From contig CABUIE010000012.1 of assembly GCA_902491565.1 (NCBI GenBank), positions 1 through 64,000 on the forward strand: DNA of 64,000 nucleotides, in the 5' to 3' direction. The translations under genes and the position numbers were made by a program. Shown here piece after piece: positions 16,974 through 25,608 of this stretch; positions within the stretch are counted from its first letter, which is position 1; every line of letters begins with the position of its first letter. Origin of the DNA: an uncultured Collinsella sp. GTDB lineage: Bacteria; Actinomycetota; Coriobacteriia; Coriobacteriales; Coriobacteriaceae. The notes beneath the pieces are model-generated. The model searched no databases. It worked only from the letters and a program-made list of their open reading frames with translations, and was not told where the DNA came from.

Positions 16974-17156
16974 ATGCGAGCCGAAGAAATGAAGGCCGAG
17001 CGTGGGGCTCAGCTTATTGATCGGGGTTTACAGCTGTTCGTCGACGCTTGCCACGAGTCAGGGGTCGACGTGTCCAAGGCGCGACCAACGAGTGCTGAAG
17101 AACTCAAGCGTAACGCCTATTCGGACCGCTATGACGAGGAGACGGACTGGCTCTAA
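16974..17156 (+). CDS. Small hypothetical protein following the M18 peptidase
   Basis: A 60-residue, strongly charged frame that starts at the first base after the aminopeptidase stop codon, with GGAG about nine bases upstream, so coupled translation is possible. It reads as an N-terminal helix (EEMKAERGAQLIDRGLQLFVDACHE in two parts) and an acidic aromatic tail, SDRYDEETDWL. Size and tail recall antitoxins, but I recognise no family and no toxin follows: the next 300 bases hold only repeats. It could be a remnant. Confidence 0.45.
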   Translation: MRAEEMKAERGAQLIDRGLQLFVDACHESGVDVSKARPTSAEELKRNAYSDRYDEETDWL

Positions 17157-17262
17157 TAAGCGAAGTGTCGAAAACGCTAGATGTATGTTTGATATCACTT
17201 TGGCGAGAGTGCCGCAGACAGAACTACCGGTATGGCGCAAGCCAACCTGACCCCATTACACC

Positions 17263-17299
17263 AACCTACCAAAAAGGGACAGGTTCATTTTGGCAGGTT
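17263..17299. repeat. GGGAC-core REP-like hairpin (b)
   Basis: The arms AACCTACCAAAA and TTTTGGCAGGTT (one mismatch) enclose AGGGACAGGTTCA. It is the same arm type as hairpins a, c, f and h. Confidence 0.75.
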
Positions 17300-17361
17300 T
17301 TATCTGGGAAAATGCCGCAATGCCAACAGCTGGACAGAATTGTTATGACACTGCAGGTTGA

Positions 17362-17453
17362 GCAGCGTCGACCGGTCCGCCGTTCGTTAGAACGGCGGAA
17401 CCCATGGGGTTCGCAGCGTCGAGAGGTTCCGGCGTTTGGTAAAACGCCGGAAC
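17362..17453. repeat. Two tandem hairpins with a 51-base unit
   Basis: GCAGCGTCGA occurs at 17362 and 17413, each followed by a hairpin: TCCGCCGTTC/GAACGGCGGA (loop GTTA) and GTTCCGGCGTTT/AAACGCCGGAAC (loop GGTA). The stems differ but are perfect in each unit. The second ends three bases before the dehydrogenase stop, so it may also help end that minus-strand transcript, although no T run follows. Confidence 0.75.
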
Positions 17454-17455
17454 AA

Positions 17456-18391
17456 TCAGTGTTCGATCCAGCAGCGCAGGGTCTCGCCGGCCTGCAGATG
17501 ACGTAGGTTCTCAGCGGCGATGTCGACCACATTGTTCAGCGTGGCTGCCAGGTGGAACCAGCCCGAGACGTGCGGCGTGATGAGCATGTTGGGCGCATCC
17601 CACAGGGGGCTTGTGGCGGGCAGCGGCTCGGGATCGGTGACGTCGACTGCGGCGCCGGCGAGATGTCCCGACTCCAGGGCGGCGACCAGGTCGTCGGCAA
17701 CCACGAGGTCACCGCGGCCGCCGTTGGCAAAGAAGGCGCCCGGTTTCATCGCGGCGAAGAACTCGGCGTTCGCCAGGCCGCGGGTCTCGGGCGTGCTGGG
17801 CATAAAGGATGCGACAACGTCCGCCTCGGCCAGGCGCTCGGGCAGGGCATCCATGCCGTCCATGTCCTCAAATACAATGGGGTAGACGAGCGGATGGCGC
17901 TTGATGCCGCGGACGTGCGCGCCCATGCTGCGGCATAGCGTGGCAAAGTGGCCGCCGATATCGCCTGCGCCCAGCACCAGCACATTGGCGTTTTTGAGCG
18001 AGGTGACCGACCCCAAATCCTCCCAGCGATGCTCGCGCTGCAAGTCGTGATAGCCGGGCAGGCGCTTCATCATGGAAAGGACCATGGCAAACATGTGCTC
18101 GCTCACGGCTTGGCCGTAGGCACCCACCGAGCAGGAAAGCTTGGCGTCGGCTGGCACGGTGCCGGCGGCCAGGTAATCGTCATAGCCCGCGGTCTGCAGT
18201 TGCAGCAGCTGGAGGTGCTCGCACGCGGTAAGCAGGGCGGGGTCTATGTTGCCCAAGATCACGTCGGCGTCGGCGACCTGCTCGCGCGTGACGGCATCGG
18301 CGCTCGTGTAGATAAAGTCCTCGCCCGGAGCGCTCGACTCAAGAATTGCGCGATGGCGGTCGTTGACGGGCAACAAAACCAGGATGTTCAC
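17456..18391 (-). CDS. D-2-hydroxyacid dehydrogenase, NAD-binding
   Basis: Oxidoreductase interconverting 2-oxo and D-2-hydroxy acids. The 311-residue protein has a C-terminal Rossmann region with VLVLGAGDIGGHFA (near residue 142), and the catalytic triad: Arg in NGGRGDLV, Glu in DPEPLP and His in TPHVSGWF. The GTG at 18391 is chosen because GGAGAGG lies eight bases upstream and family similarity starts with NILVLLPVNDRH; an ATG further upstream would read through the REP-like hairpin at 18411-18445. Substrate undefined. Codon use matches the neighbours. Confidence 0.88.
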   Translation of the reverse strand: MNILVLLPVNDRHRAILESSAPGEDFIYTSADAVTREQVADADVILGNIDPALLTACEHLQLLQLQTAGYDDYLAAGTVPADAKLSCSVGAYGQAVSEHMFAMVLSMMKRLPGYHDLQREHRWEDLGSVTSLKNANVLVLGAGDIGGHFATLCRSMGAHVRGIKRHPLVYPIVFEDMDGMDALPERLAEADVVASFMPSTPETRGLANAEFFAAMKPGAFFANGGRGDLVVADDLVAALESGHLAGAAVDVTDPEPLPATSPLWDAPNMLITPHVSGWFHLAATLNNVVDIAAENLRHLQAGETLRCWIEH

Positions 18392-18410
18392 AAGCAGTCC
18401 TCTCCGCTCG

Positions 18411-18445
18411 ACCTGCCAAAAAGGGACAGGTTTATTTTGGCAGGT
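18411..18445. repeat. GGGAC-core REP-like hairpin (c)
   Basis: Perfect arms ACCTGCCAAAA/TTTTGGCAGGT enclose AGGGACAGGTTTA. It sits 20 bases before the start codon of the dehydrogenase gene, in its leader. Confidence 0.85.
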
Positions 18446-18521
18446 TTTATCAGGCAAAACGTTCAAATAAAAACGCCGGATGCAAGACGGGCGTGCCCGT
18501 CGGCATCCGGCGCATCCACGG

Positions 18522-19409
18522 CTACCAGCTCAGCAGCTCGTAGCTGTCCTCGGTCACCACGAGCTGTACCTCGCACTGGGCCGAGTCGCTGCCGTCCTTG
18601 GTGCGCACGCACCAACCGTCACCCTTGCTAATCTTGATGTCGGGCGCTCCGGCATTGACCATGGGCTCGATGGTAAAGACCATGCCCGGAGCCATGATGG
18701 TGTCCACATCGGGCGCCTCGGTGGTAAAGCCCACAAACGGGTCCTCATGGAACTCCTTGCCGATGCCGTGTCCGCCGTACTCGCGCACCACGCTAAAGCC
18801 GGCGTCCTCGACCGTCTTTTGTACGGCCTCGGCCATAACGGACAGCGGCAGCCATGGCTTGACGGCCGCCAGGCCCGCCTCCACGCTGGCGCGGGTGACG
18901 TCGACAAGACGCTGGCGCTCGGCAGAGACCTCGCCGATGCAGAACATGCGGCTCGAGTCGCTAAAGTAGCCGTCCAAGATCGTGGAGCAGTCCACGTTGA
19001 TGATGTCACCTTCGTGCAGCACGTCCGTATCGCAGGGGATACCGTGACAAACCACGTCGTTGATCGAGGTGCACACGCTCTTGGGGTAGCCCTCGTAGTT
19101 GAGGTCGGCCGGCGTGCCACCGTGCTCGACGGTGTAGTCATAGATCATCTGGTCGATCTGGTTGGTGGTCATGCCCGCGGCGATGTGCTCGCCTACGTAG
19201 TCGAGCACGCCCACGTTGATGGCGGCCGAGCGCTTGATGCCCTCGATATCGGCGGGCGTCTTGTAGAGCGTGCGGGGCAGGACCTCCCAGCCCTCTTCCC
19301 ACAGGCGCTCGAGGCGCTCGTCGAATGCGCTATGACATTTCTTATATTTTTTGCCGCTGCCGCACCAGCAAGCGTCGTTGCGGCCAGGCACGGGTCCATT
19401 GTCAAACAT
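18522..19409 (-). CDS. map: Methionine aminopeptidase with N-terminal SEC-C zinc motif
   Basis: Removes the initiator methionine from nascent proteins. The 295-residue protein has a SEC-C zinc motif at residues 9-26 (GRNDACWCGSGKKYKKCH), which in this MAP subtype is thought to help ribosome contact, followed by a pita-bread catalytic domain. Metal ligands are visible as Asp in NVDCS, Asp in FSDSS, His in GGHGIG, Glu in TIEPM and Glu in CEVQL. It is a stand-alone gene; the 3' neighbour is a REP-bearing leader of the dehydrogenase, and a TTGCGGTGA-type inverted repeat lies 54 bases before its start. Confidence 0.95.
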   Translation of the reverse strand: MFDNGPVPGRNDACWCGSGKKYKKCHSAFDERLERLWEEGWEVLPRTLYKTPADIEGIKRSAAINVGVLDYVGEHIAAGMTTNQIDQMIYDYTVEHGGTPADLNYEGYPKSVCTSINDVVCHGIPCDTDVLHEGDIINVDCSTILDGYFSDSSRMFCIGEVSAERQRLVDVTRASVEAGLAAVKPWLPLSVMAEAVQKTVEDAGFSVVREYGGHGIGKEFHEDPFVGFTTEAPDVDTIMAPGMVFTIEPMVNAGAPDIKISKGDGWCVRTKDGSDSAQCEVQLVVTEDSYELLSW

Positions 19410-19462
19410 GGCTAACTTCCTTTCATCCGCAGCTAGTATAGCCCACTCACGCGTCCATAAAA

Positions 19463-19527
19463 GTTGCGGTGATATAGTTCCGATTTAAGCGGTTTAACAG
19501 CACAAATAGGAACTATATCACCGCAAC
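19463..19527. repeat. TTGCGGTGA inverted repeat, copy 1
   Basis: Perfect 19-bp arms (19463-19481 with 19509-19527, GTTGCGGTGATATAGTTCC) enclose a 27-base loop ending CAAATA. A related copy with the same loop length is at 62726-62790. It lies between map and the radical SAM gene. Confidence 0.85.
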
Positions 19528-19569
19528 TGATGGGGCGGGATGGCGGGCACTAGCTGCTGCGTGGTTTTG

Positions 19570-20346
19570 CTAGTAGCTCACCTGGCAGGGAATGCCGAGG
19601 GCGCGCACGCGTGCGGCGATTGTGTCGAGCACCTCGGGCGCCGCTTTGGCAAGGCCGGCGATCGGTGTCTCGCGCGCCACCGTGTAGATGGTCGCTTCTT
19701 GTGGGCGAATGCGCTCAAGCGCCGCGAGCCAGGGGCCGACGTACTCCTCGCCGGTGTTATCGATAGACTTGCCCCGGTACTCGCCGGTCAAAAAGATCGT
19801 CTGGATAATAACGTGACCGTCAAAGCTTGCGAACGTCTCGATCTGGTGCTCGACGTCGTAGGGGCCAACGGGCTGGTCGAGCAGCTGGATAAACGCCGGG
19901 TCGACGGTATCGAGCTTGAGGATGTTGTCGTCGACCATCATGAGCGCGTCGTGCACCTGGGGACGGTCGGCGCGCGTGCCGTTGGAGAGCACGGCGATCT
20001 TGGAGTTTGGGGCAAGCTCGTCGTGCAGCGCGATGGCGCCGGCGATGGCCTGCGGAAACTCCGGTGCGGCGGTGGGTTCGCCGTTGCCTGCGAAGGTGAT
20101 CACATCGGGGAGCTCGCCCTCGGCTGCCATCTCGCGCAGCTTTGCCTCGAGCGCGTCGAGTACCACGGCGGCCGTGTTGTACGGTTCATGGCAGGGGCGC
20201 TCGGCGTTGAGGCCGTTTTCGCAGTAAATGCAGTCGAACGTGCAGATTTTGCCGCTGGCCGGCATCATGTTGACGCCGAGCGAGAGACCAAGGCGACGGC
20301 TGCGAACGGGCCCAAAGATGGGGCTGGCATTCAAAAACGTAGACAT
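19570..20346 (-). CDS. Radical SAM protein (COG0731-like)
   Basis: A cytoplasmic iron-sulfur enzyme of unknown reaction. The 258-residue protein shows GPVRSRRLGLSLGVN followed by the cluster motif CTFDCIYC (Cys35, Cys39, Cys42), FAGNGEPT (a GGE-like SAM-binding block) and VLSNGT, as in the COG0731 group of small radical SAM proteins related in sequence to wyosine-type enzymes. The ATG at 20346 sits nine bases from GAGGAG; an ATG two codons upstream is too close. It is divergent from an alpha/beta hydrolase. No accessory gene indicates a substrate. Confidence 0.85.
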   Translation of the reverse strand: MSTFLNASPIFGPVRSRRLGLSLGVNMMPASGKICTFDCIYCENGLNAERPCHEPYNTAAVVLDALEAKLREMAAEGELPDVITFAGNGEPTAAPEFPQAIAGAIALHDELAPNSKIAVLSNGTRADRPQVHDALMMVDDNILKLDTVDPAFIQLLDQPVGPYDVEHQIETFASFDGHVIIQTIFLTGEYRGKSIDNTGEEYVGPWLAALERIRPQEATIYTVARETPIAGLAKAAPEVLDTIAARVRALGIPCQVSY

Positions 20347-20571
20347 AGGCATATGCTCCTCAAGACAATTGTGCCTAAGCATAGCATCGGCTCCAAAGCA
20401 AGGTGCGGGCTCTTGCTTTACAAGTTTCGTTTTTTCACGTCGCTCATGATGCCGTGCCATGAAAAGCCTCGGGTCGGGTACAGTTAATCTGTTAACAAGG
20501 CGTAAGGCAATGCGGGTCCATCCAACCGTACTGACGTGCAATTGGATGGGCATTGATGATGGGGGCACAAC

Positions 20572-21369
20572 ATGGATTTTACGGTCGAGAATGCGGGCAC
20601 CACGATCGCCTGCCGCGAATATGCCGGCCCGGATGTGTTGCCTGATACTCCTGCCTTGGTGTGCGTGCACGGCGCCTGTGTCGACGGCACATTTTTCGAC
20701 GGCATCGCTTGTGAGCTCAGCCGCAACTACCGCGTAATTGCCTACGACCGCCGTGGCTGTGGTGGCAGCAGCGAAGCGGCAGACGGCAGCTATGATCTTG
20801 CCGCTCAGGCCGCCGACCTGCAGGCCGTGATCGAACACGTTGGCGCTCCGACAAATGTGCTTGCGCACAGCGCCGGTACGTTGGTGGCACTGGAGCTTCT
20901 TCGCACCGAACCCCATCTCGTCGCCCGTGCGATTCTGCACGAGCCAGCTGTGTCGGCCGAAGGCGTCGGCATGGGCGCAGCTCCGGTTTTGCTCGATATG
21001 ATTGCGGCTGGAAAGGTTTCAAGGGCGCTCCGGCTTTTCTTGGGAGCCCTCGGCGACTTGGACCCCGAGGCTCCTGGGACGACCGAAGCGGAAGCCAAAC
21101 ATGCCCTGCGCAATGGTCGTTGCTTCATGGCCAATGAATACGGAACAAATATGACTTACGTTCCCAATTGGGATAGTGTCCGCGCATCGAAGTCCGTTGC
21201 TGCTGTGCTTCTCGGCGAGCTTTCGGTCGGTACGCCCCGCGAGGCTGGTACGCGAGCGGCTGCCGAATATCTCGATTGCCCCCTCGTGACGATCCCGGGC
21301 GCGCATAACGGTCTGCGCGATCGTCCCGTTACAGCGGCAAACGCCGTTCGCGATGTCTTGGAGCGTTAG
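20572..21369 (+). CDS. Alpha/beta hydrolase
   Basis: Cytosolic hydrolase of the esterase/haloperoxidase type. The 265-residue protein has the oxyanion strand VCVHGACVDGTFFDG, YDRRGCGGSS, the nucleophile elbow AHSAGTLVAL (Ser near residue 104) and a late histidine in IPGAHNGLRD, so the triad appears complete. It is probably transcribed from its own promoter in the 225-base divergent gap with the radical SAM gene; a hairpin CCATCCAA/TTGGATGG at 20518-20549 lies in its leader. Substrate unknown. Confidence 0.88.
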   Translation: MDFTVENAGTTIACREYAGPDVLPDTPALVCVHGACVDGTFFDGIACELSRNYRVIAYDRRGCGGSSEAADGSYDLAAQAADLQAVIEHVGAPTNVLAHSAGTLVALELLRTEPHLVARAILHEPAVSAEGVGMGAAPVLLDMIAAGKVSRALRLFLGALGDLDPEAPGTTEAEAKHALRNGRCFMANEYGTNMTYVPNWDSVRASKSVAAVLLGELSVGTPREAGTRAAAEYLDCPLVTIPGAHNGLRDRPVTAANAVRDVLER

Positions 21370-21375
21370 CGCGCT

Positions 21376-21480
21376 CGATGACCTGCGGGGAGGGGGACTG
21401 TTGGCGTTTCGTCATTGTTAACGAATGCGCCCATAACCGCGCGCCCGCGGCTCCATTACCGCTGTTTGCCAGGTCATAAA
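21376..21480. repeat. Nested inverted repeat downstream of the alpha/beta hydrolase
   Basis: The outer pair ATGACCTG/CAGGTCAT flanks an inner hairpin GGCGTTTCGT/ACGAATGCGCC (one mismatch) with loop CATTGTTA, plus G-rich GGGGAGGGGGAC. This gap of about 210 bases holds no other recognisable feature. Confidence 0.5.
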
Positions 21481-21580
21481 AATGCAACGATAATCGCGCG
21501 TTTGCCTGCAGCTGTTAGATGTTACCCTTGTATCATTTGATATGTGCCGTTGCCGTGCGTGACGATAGAAAGGCCCCCAT

Positions 21581-23461
21581 ATGCTCAATAATCACGAGGC
21601 AAATCTAACCGACGAGGAGGCTGCCGCTGAGGTCGCCCGCGTCGCGAAGACCTACCCCGTGGTGCGTTTGCTGTCGGCCGATCAGATTAAGAGCGAGCCT
21701 AACTGCCTACTCGCCGGCAATCGCTGCCCTTGTCTGCGTCAGTCGAGTCTTGAGGCCTTGGAAGGTTCCGATGATGTATCGGAGCAACTACTCAACGATG
21801 GTGTTGAGTACCGCGCCCGTCTGCGCCCTCTAAAGGTCGAGGGCGAGCCTCACGTCTTGCTGATGGTGCGTCCGATTGATGAGCAAGAGGCCACAGAAGA
21901 GGACCTTGTCTACACCGACGTGCTGACGGGCGTGCGCAATCGCCGATATTACGAGGAAAAGCTCCGTAGCGCCCGCATGAATGCCGGCATTGCGATGATC
22001 GACCTTGATGATTTTAGGGTCTTCAACGATACGTGTGGCCGTCATGCCGGCGACCTTGCGCTCGGTGCTGTGGCGACAGCCATGCGCAGCGGAATCCGTT
22101 CGACTGACGAGCTTGTGCGCTATGGCTGCGACAAGTTTGTGGTTGTCATGCCCAATATTCCCTCCGATGACTTCACCCGTCGCCTGCATCAGGTATCCGA
22201 TGCCGTTCGTTCCACGATTATTCCGGGCCATGAGTACGTGAGCTTGACGGCATGTGTTGGTGGCGTTCTCATTCATGGCGAGACGGTCGATGAGGGCGTT
22301 GGCCGCGCTGTCCAGTTATTGAGCCGCGCTAAGGCAAAAGCCGGTACGGTCGTGACCGATGCCGATTCCATCGAGGTCTTCCAAAGCGAAAAGCCTTTGG
22401 TGCTTATTGTCGATGACTCCGAGATGAACCGAGCCATTCTCAGCGAGATGCTCAAGGACGAGTATTGCATCCTCGAGGCCGACCACGGTCGTGCGGCGCT
22501 CGACATGGTCGACCGCTATGGCGATGAGTTGTCGCTCGTGCTGCTGGATATTGTCATGCCGGGCGTAAGCGGCTTTGAGGTGCTGGCCGATCTGTCGCGC
22601 CGATCGGTTAGTGACAATCTGCCTGTCATCATGATTTCGAGCGAAGATTCCGATGATATGGTTCTGCGCGCGTACGAGCTGGGCGCCTCGGACTATATCA
22701 ACCGCCCGTTTGACTCCCGTGTCGTGCGCCGCCGTGTAAGCAACACCATCCGCCTATACGCCAAACAGCGCCGCCTGACGAACCTGCTGTCCCAGCAGTA
22801 CAATGAGCGCGTCAAGAACAGTCGCATGCTCATCGACATCATGGCCGGCGTCATGGAGCTTCGCAACGGCGAGAGCGGCAGGCACGTTACGAACATCGAG
22901 AAGCTGACCGAGCTGCTGCTTGGCTGTCTGGTCCGGCGTAGCGGCGCGATCTCCCTCGACAATGAGGAACGCTCCACGATCGCCCTGGCTTCGGCGCTAC
23001 ACGATATCGGCAAGATGTCGATAGACGATGCGATTCTCAACAAGCCCGGACGCCTTACGCCCGAGGAGTTCGAGATTATGAAGACGCATACCACGATTGG
23101 CGCCGACATGCTGCGTGAGCTGGGTAGCCATCACGCCGGCAATGCGCTTATGGAATATGCGTACCAGATCGCGCGTTGGCACCACGAGCGCTGGGACGGC
23201 AAGGGTTATCCCGATGGCCTTAAGGGCGACGAAATTCCCATTGCCGCACAGGTGGTTTCGGTGGCCGACGTGTACGATGCGCTGACGAGCGTGCGCGTGT
23301 ACAAGGACGCTATCCCGCACAAGGAGGCGATCCAGATGATCTTGGACGGTAAGTGCGGCACCTTTAACCCGCTGTTGCTCGACTGCCTGCTCGAGGTGCA
23401 AGACCGTATTGCCGAGACGTTGGCACGCCCCGCCGACGTTGTCGCGTTTCCCACGATTTAG
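21581..23461 (+). CDS. Hybrid GGDEF (degenerate)-receiver-HD-GYP signalling protein
   Basis: A cytoplasmic c-di-GMP-type signalling protein of 626 residues with no transmembrane segment. There is an N-terminal sensory region with three cysteines near residues 45-55, then a GGDEF fold (about 105-270) in which the signature reads GCDKF instead of GGDEF, so cyclase activity is doubtful. A receiver domain (about 275-395) follows, with LIVDDSEMNR and Asp near residue 322 in VLLDIVMPG, and then an HD-GYP phosphodiesterase domain (about 410-600) with HDIGK, HHERWDGKGYPDGL and VADVYDALTS intact. An HPt protein follows 23 bases later and could feed phosphate to the receiver. Confidence 0.92.
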   Translation: MLNNHEANLTDEEAAAEVARVAKTYPVVRLLSADQIKSEPNCLLAGNRCPCLRQSSLEALEGSDDVSEQLLNDGVEYRARLRPLKVEGEPHVLLMVRPIDEQEATEEDLVYTDVLTGVRNRRYYEEKLRSARMNAGIAMIDLDDFRVFNDTCGRHAGDLALGAVATAMRSGIRSTDELVRYGCDKFVVVMPNIPSDDFTRRLHQVSDAVRSTIIPGHEYVSLTACVGGVLIHGETVDEGVGRAVQLLSRAKAKAGTVVTDADSIEVFQSEKPLVLIVDDSEMNRAILSEMLKDEYCILEADHGRAALDMVDRYGDELSLVLLDIVMPGVSGFEVLADLSRRSVSDNLPVIMISSEDSDDMVLRAYELGASDYINRPFDSRVVRRRVSNTIRLYAKQRRLTNLLSQQYNERVKNSRMLIDIMAGVMELRNGESGRHVTNIEKLTELLLGCLVRRSGAISLDNEERSTIALASALHDIGKMSIDDAILNKPGRLTPEEFEIMKTHTTIGADMLRELGSHHAGNALMEYAYQIARWHHERWDGKGYPDGLKGDEIPIAAQVVSVADVYDALTSVRVYKDAIPHKEAIQMILDGKCGTFNPLLLDCLLEVQDRIAETLARPADVVAFPTI

Positions 23462-23484
23462 TTTGACCAAAGGAGTTTTAATCC

Positions 23485-23841
23485 ATGATTTCCATGCGTG
23501 AGGCGTATGAGAAGATTGGCGCCAATTATGATGACGCGTGCGCTCGGCTGATGGGCGAGGAAATGCTTAGCCGCTTTGCCCTCAAGTTTTTGGATGACGA
23601 GAGCATGGACAAGCTGGAGGCCGCCATGGCGGCAGGAGACGCCGAAGGTGCGTTTATGGCAGCGCACACGCTCAAAGGCGTGAGCCAGAACCTGGGATTC
23701 GATAATCTGTACGAGCCGGCGGTCGTGGTGACCGAGGCGCTGCGCGGTGCCGATACCGTTGACGGCGCTCGCGAGGGAATGCATGCGCTGCAGCAGCAAT
23801 ATGCGGCGACGATGTCGGCCCTGCGCGAGGCGGCTGAATAA
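23485..23841 (+). CDS. HPt domain phosphotransfer protein
   Basis: A 118-residue four-helix phosphotransfer protein with the phospho-accepting histidine at position 61 in AAHTLKGVSQNLGF. It follows the hybrid GGDEF-receiver-HD-GYP gene by 23 bases with a good AAAGGAG, so the two are almost certainly co-transcribed. In such pairs the HPt usually shuttles phosphate between a hybrid kinase and the receiver. No kinase is encoded next to them, so the donor lies elsewhere. Confidence 0.88.
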   Translation: MISMREAYEKIGANYDDACARLMGEEMLSRFALKFLDDESMDKLEAAMAAGDAEGAFMAAHTLKGVSQNLGFDNLYEPAVVVTEALRGADTVDGAREGMHALQQQYAATMSALREAAE

Positions 23842-23882
23842 GGGCTTGCGAGCCTTGGGCTGTGTGCCGGCTACATATAGGT

Positions 23883-23931
23883 AAAAGGGCTCCCCGTCGG
23901 ACCATGTGGCCGGCGGGGAGCCCTTGTCTGT
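23883..23931. terminator. Bidirectional terminator between convergent genes
   Basis: A stem of about 14 bp, GGGCTCCCCGTCGG/CCGGCGGGGAGCCC, with T-rich sequence on both outer sides (TTGTCTGTT on plus, TTTTAC on minus), serves the HPt gene and the C26 peptidase gene. Confidence 0.8.
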
Positions 23932-23946
23932 TGTGCGGTTCGCGAA

Positions 23947-24756
23947 CTAACGGGCCTGCTTAACCTTTGCCGCTGCCTCGACAAACGACTTCCACAGGTT
24001 AAAGTCGGTCTCGAGCGTCTGCCAGGTGTACTCGGGATGCCATTGCACACCCAAGCAGAACGGCTGGCCTTCGACCTCGATGCACTCAGGAACGCCGTCG
24101 GTTGCCTTGGCGACCAAGCGCGTGCTTTTACCCAGACGATCGACGCAGCAGTGGTGTGCGGAGTTGGTCTGGATCAGCCTGTGCCCGCCAACCGCGCGTT
24201 CAAGCAGCGAGCCCGGCACGACTTCGACGGGATGTACGGGGTCGTTGAGCACGTGGGTATGGCGCCACTGCGTGCGGCCCTCGCGAGCGCCCAGACTTGG
24301 CACGTCCATGCACAGGGTGCCGCCGGTGGCGACATTGAGCAACTGCGTGCCGCGGCAGGTGGTAAAGAGCGGCTTTTTGGCACGGAGCACCTCGCCGACC
24401 AGCTTAAACTCAAAGCTATCGCGGATCTCGCAGCAGAGGGTGGGATCGTAGGGTCGATCATCGCCCCAACGTTTGGGATTGACGTCGGGGCCGCCGGGGA
24501 TGGCGATGCCGTCGGCGATATCAACGTAATGACGGATGACCTCAATGTCCTCGGTGATGGACATCTGCAGCGGCAGGCCGCCAGCGGCAAGGGTGGCATC
24601 GACAAAGACACTTGCGATTTCCTCGTTGGGGGAGAGCATCTCGGTTAAAAACGGCTCTGCCTCTTCCCAGCGCGGCGCGACGAGGATGAGCGGACGGTCG
24701 GCGGGGGCAACGTCGACATGCGGGGTGTAGGACGATGAAGTGCGAGTTCCGATCAT
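23947..24756 (-). CDS. C26 gamma-glutamyl-gamma-aminobutyrate hydrolase family protein
   Basis: Class-I glutamine amidotransferase-like hydrolase of the PuuD/C26 type, likely cleaving gamma-glutamyl amides. The 269-residue protein has GIAIPGGPDVNP, the nucleophile Cys134 in TTCRGTQLLN, and the catalytic HPE in GVQWHPEYTW, so the Cys-His-Glu triad is complete. It lies just upstream in transcription of nothing on its strand but next to the amino acid importer genes, which suggests a role in peptide or amino acid use. An alternative role in polyamine breakdown cannot be excluded. Confidence 0.88.
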   Translation of the reverse strand: MIGTRTSSSYTPHVDVAPADRPLILVAPRWEEAEPFLTEMLSPNEEIASVFVDATLAAGGLPLQMSITEDIEVIRHYVDIADGIAIPGGPDVNPKRWGDDRPYDPTLCCEIRDSFEFKLVGEVLRAKKPLFTTCRGTQLLNVATGGTLCMDVPSLGAREGRTQWRHTHVLNDPVHPVEVVPGSLLERAVGGHRLIQTNSAHHCCVDRLGKSTRLVAKATDGVPECIEVEGQPFCLGVQWHPEYTWQTLETDFNLWKSFVEAAAKVKQAR

Positions 24757-24807
24757 AGGTGTAGCTTTCGAGTTTGGATGGGCATGGCTGGCGGGCGGGC
24801 GGTCTGG

Positions 24808-25572
24808 TTAGTGGCCCTTGATGGAGTTGAGGAAGTCCTGGGCGCGCTTGGTCTGGGGGTGGTCGAAGAACTCGTCGGGCGTGCCGGTTTCTACGATCTG
24901 GCCGTCGGCCATAAACACGACGCGGTCGGCCACGCGACGGGCAAAGTTCATCTCGTGCGTGATGACGATCATCGTCATGCCCTGCTGGGCCAGACGGACC
25001 ATGACCTCGAGCACCTCGTTGATCATCTCGGGATCGAGGGCGCTTGTGGGCTCGTCAAAGAGCATGGCCTTGGGCTGCATGGCGAGTGAACGGGCGATGG
25101 CTACGCGCTGCTGCTGGCCGCCCGAGAGCTGTGCGGGCACCTTATCGGCCTGCTCGGCCACGCCCACGCGGCTCAGCAGGTCCATGGCGCGCTCACGAGC
25201 CTCGTCCTTGGAGACGCCCAGCACGTCGACCGGTCCCAGCATGACGTTCTGCAGCACCGTCATATGTGCAAACAGGTTGAACTGCTGAAACACCATGCCC
25301 AGTTCGGCACGCATGCGGGCAAGATCCTTGCCTTCTTGCGGCAGGGGCTCGCCCTCGATGAGGATCTCGCCCGAGTCGATGGTTTCCAGGCGGTTGATGG
25401 TGCGGCACATGGTCGACTTGCCCGAGCCCGAGGGGCCAATTACAACGACGACCTCGCCGCGGTCGACCGACAGATTGATGTCGTTGAGGACGTGCAGGTC
25501 GCCATAGTGCTTATCGACGTGCTTGAGCTCGATCAGCGGCTGATTGCCGGTGGAAGAGGTGCTCTGTGCCAT
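24808..25572 (-). CDS. Polar amino acid ABC transporter ATP-binding protein
   Basis: Energises import by the two permeases encoded just upstream on the same strand. The 254-residue protein has Walker A GPSGSGKST, Q-loop VFQQFNLFAHMTVLQNV, signature LSGGQQQRVAIARSL, Walker B AMLFDEPTSALDPEM and the switch histidine in ITHEM, a sequence close to GlnQ/ArtP-type ATPases. It is the last gene of the importer operon (substrate-binding protein, two permeases, ATPase). The exact amino acid cannot be read from sequence. Confidence 0.95.
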   Translation of the reverse strand: MAQSTSSTGNQPLIELKHVDKHYGDLHVLNDINLSVDRGEVVVVIGPSGSGKSTMCRTINRLETIDSGEILIEGEPLPQEGKDLARMRAELGMVFQQFNLFAHMTVLQNVMLGPVDVLGVSKDEARERAMDLLSRVGVAEQADKVPAQLSGGQQQRVAIARSLAMQPKAMLFDEPTSALDPEMINEVLEVMVRLAQQGMTMIVITHEMNFARRVADRVVFMADGQIVETGTPDEFFDHPQTKRAQDFLNSIKGH

Positions 25573-25608
25573 GGTGCTCGGCTCCTTATGACTCGAAATG
25601 GTAAAGCG

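Noticed and set aside
17165..17506. 113-codon frame after the small orphan gene
   Set aside because: It reads through REP-like hairpin b and the tandem hairpins, with no domain.
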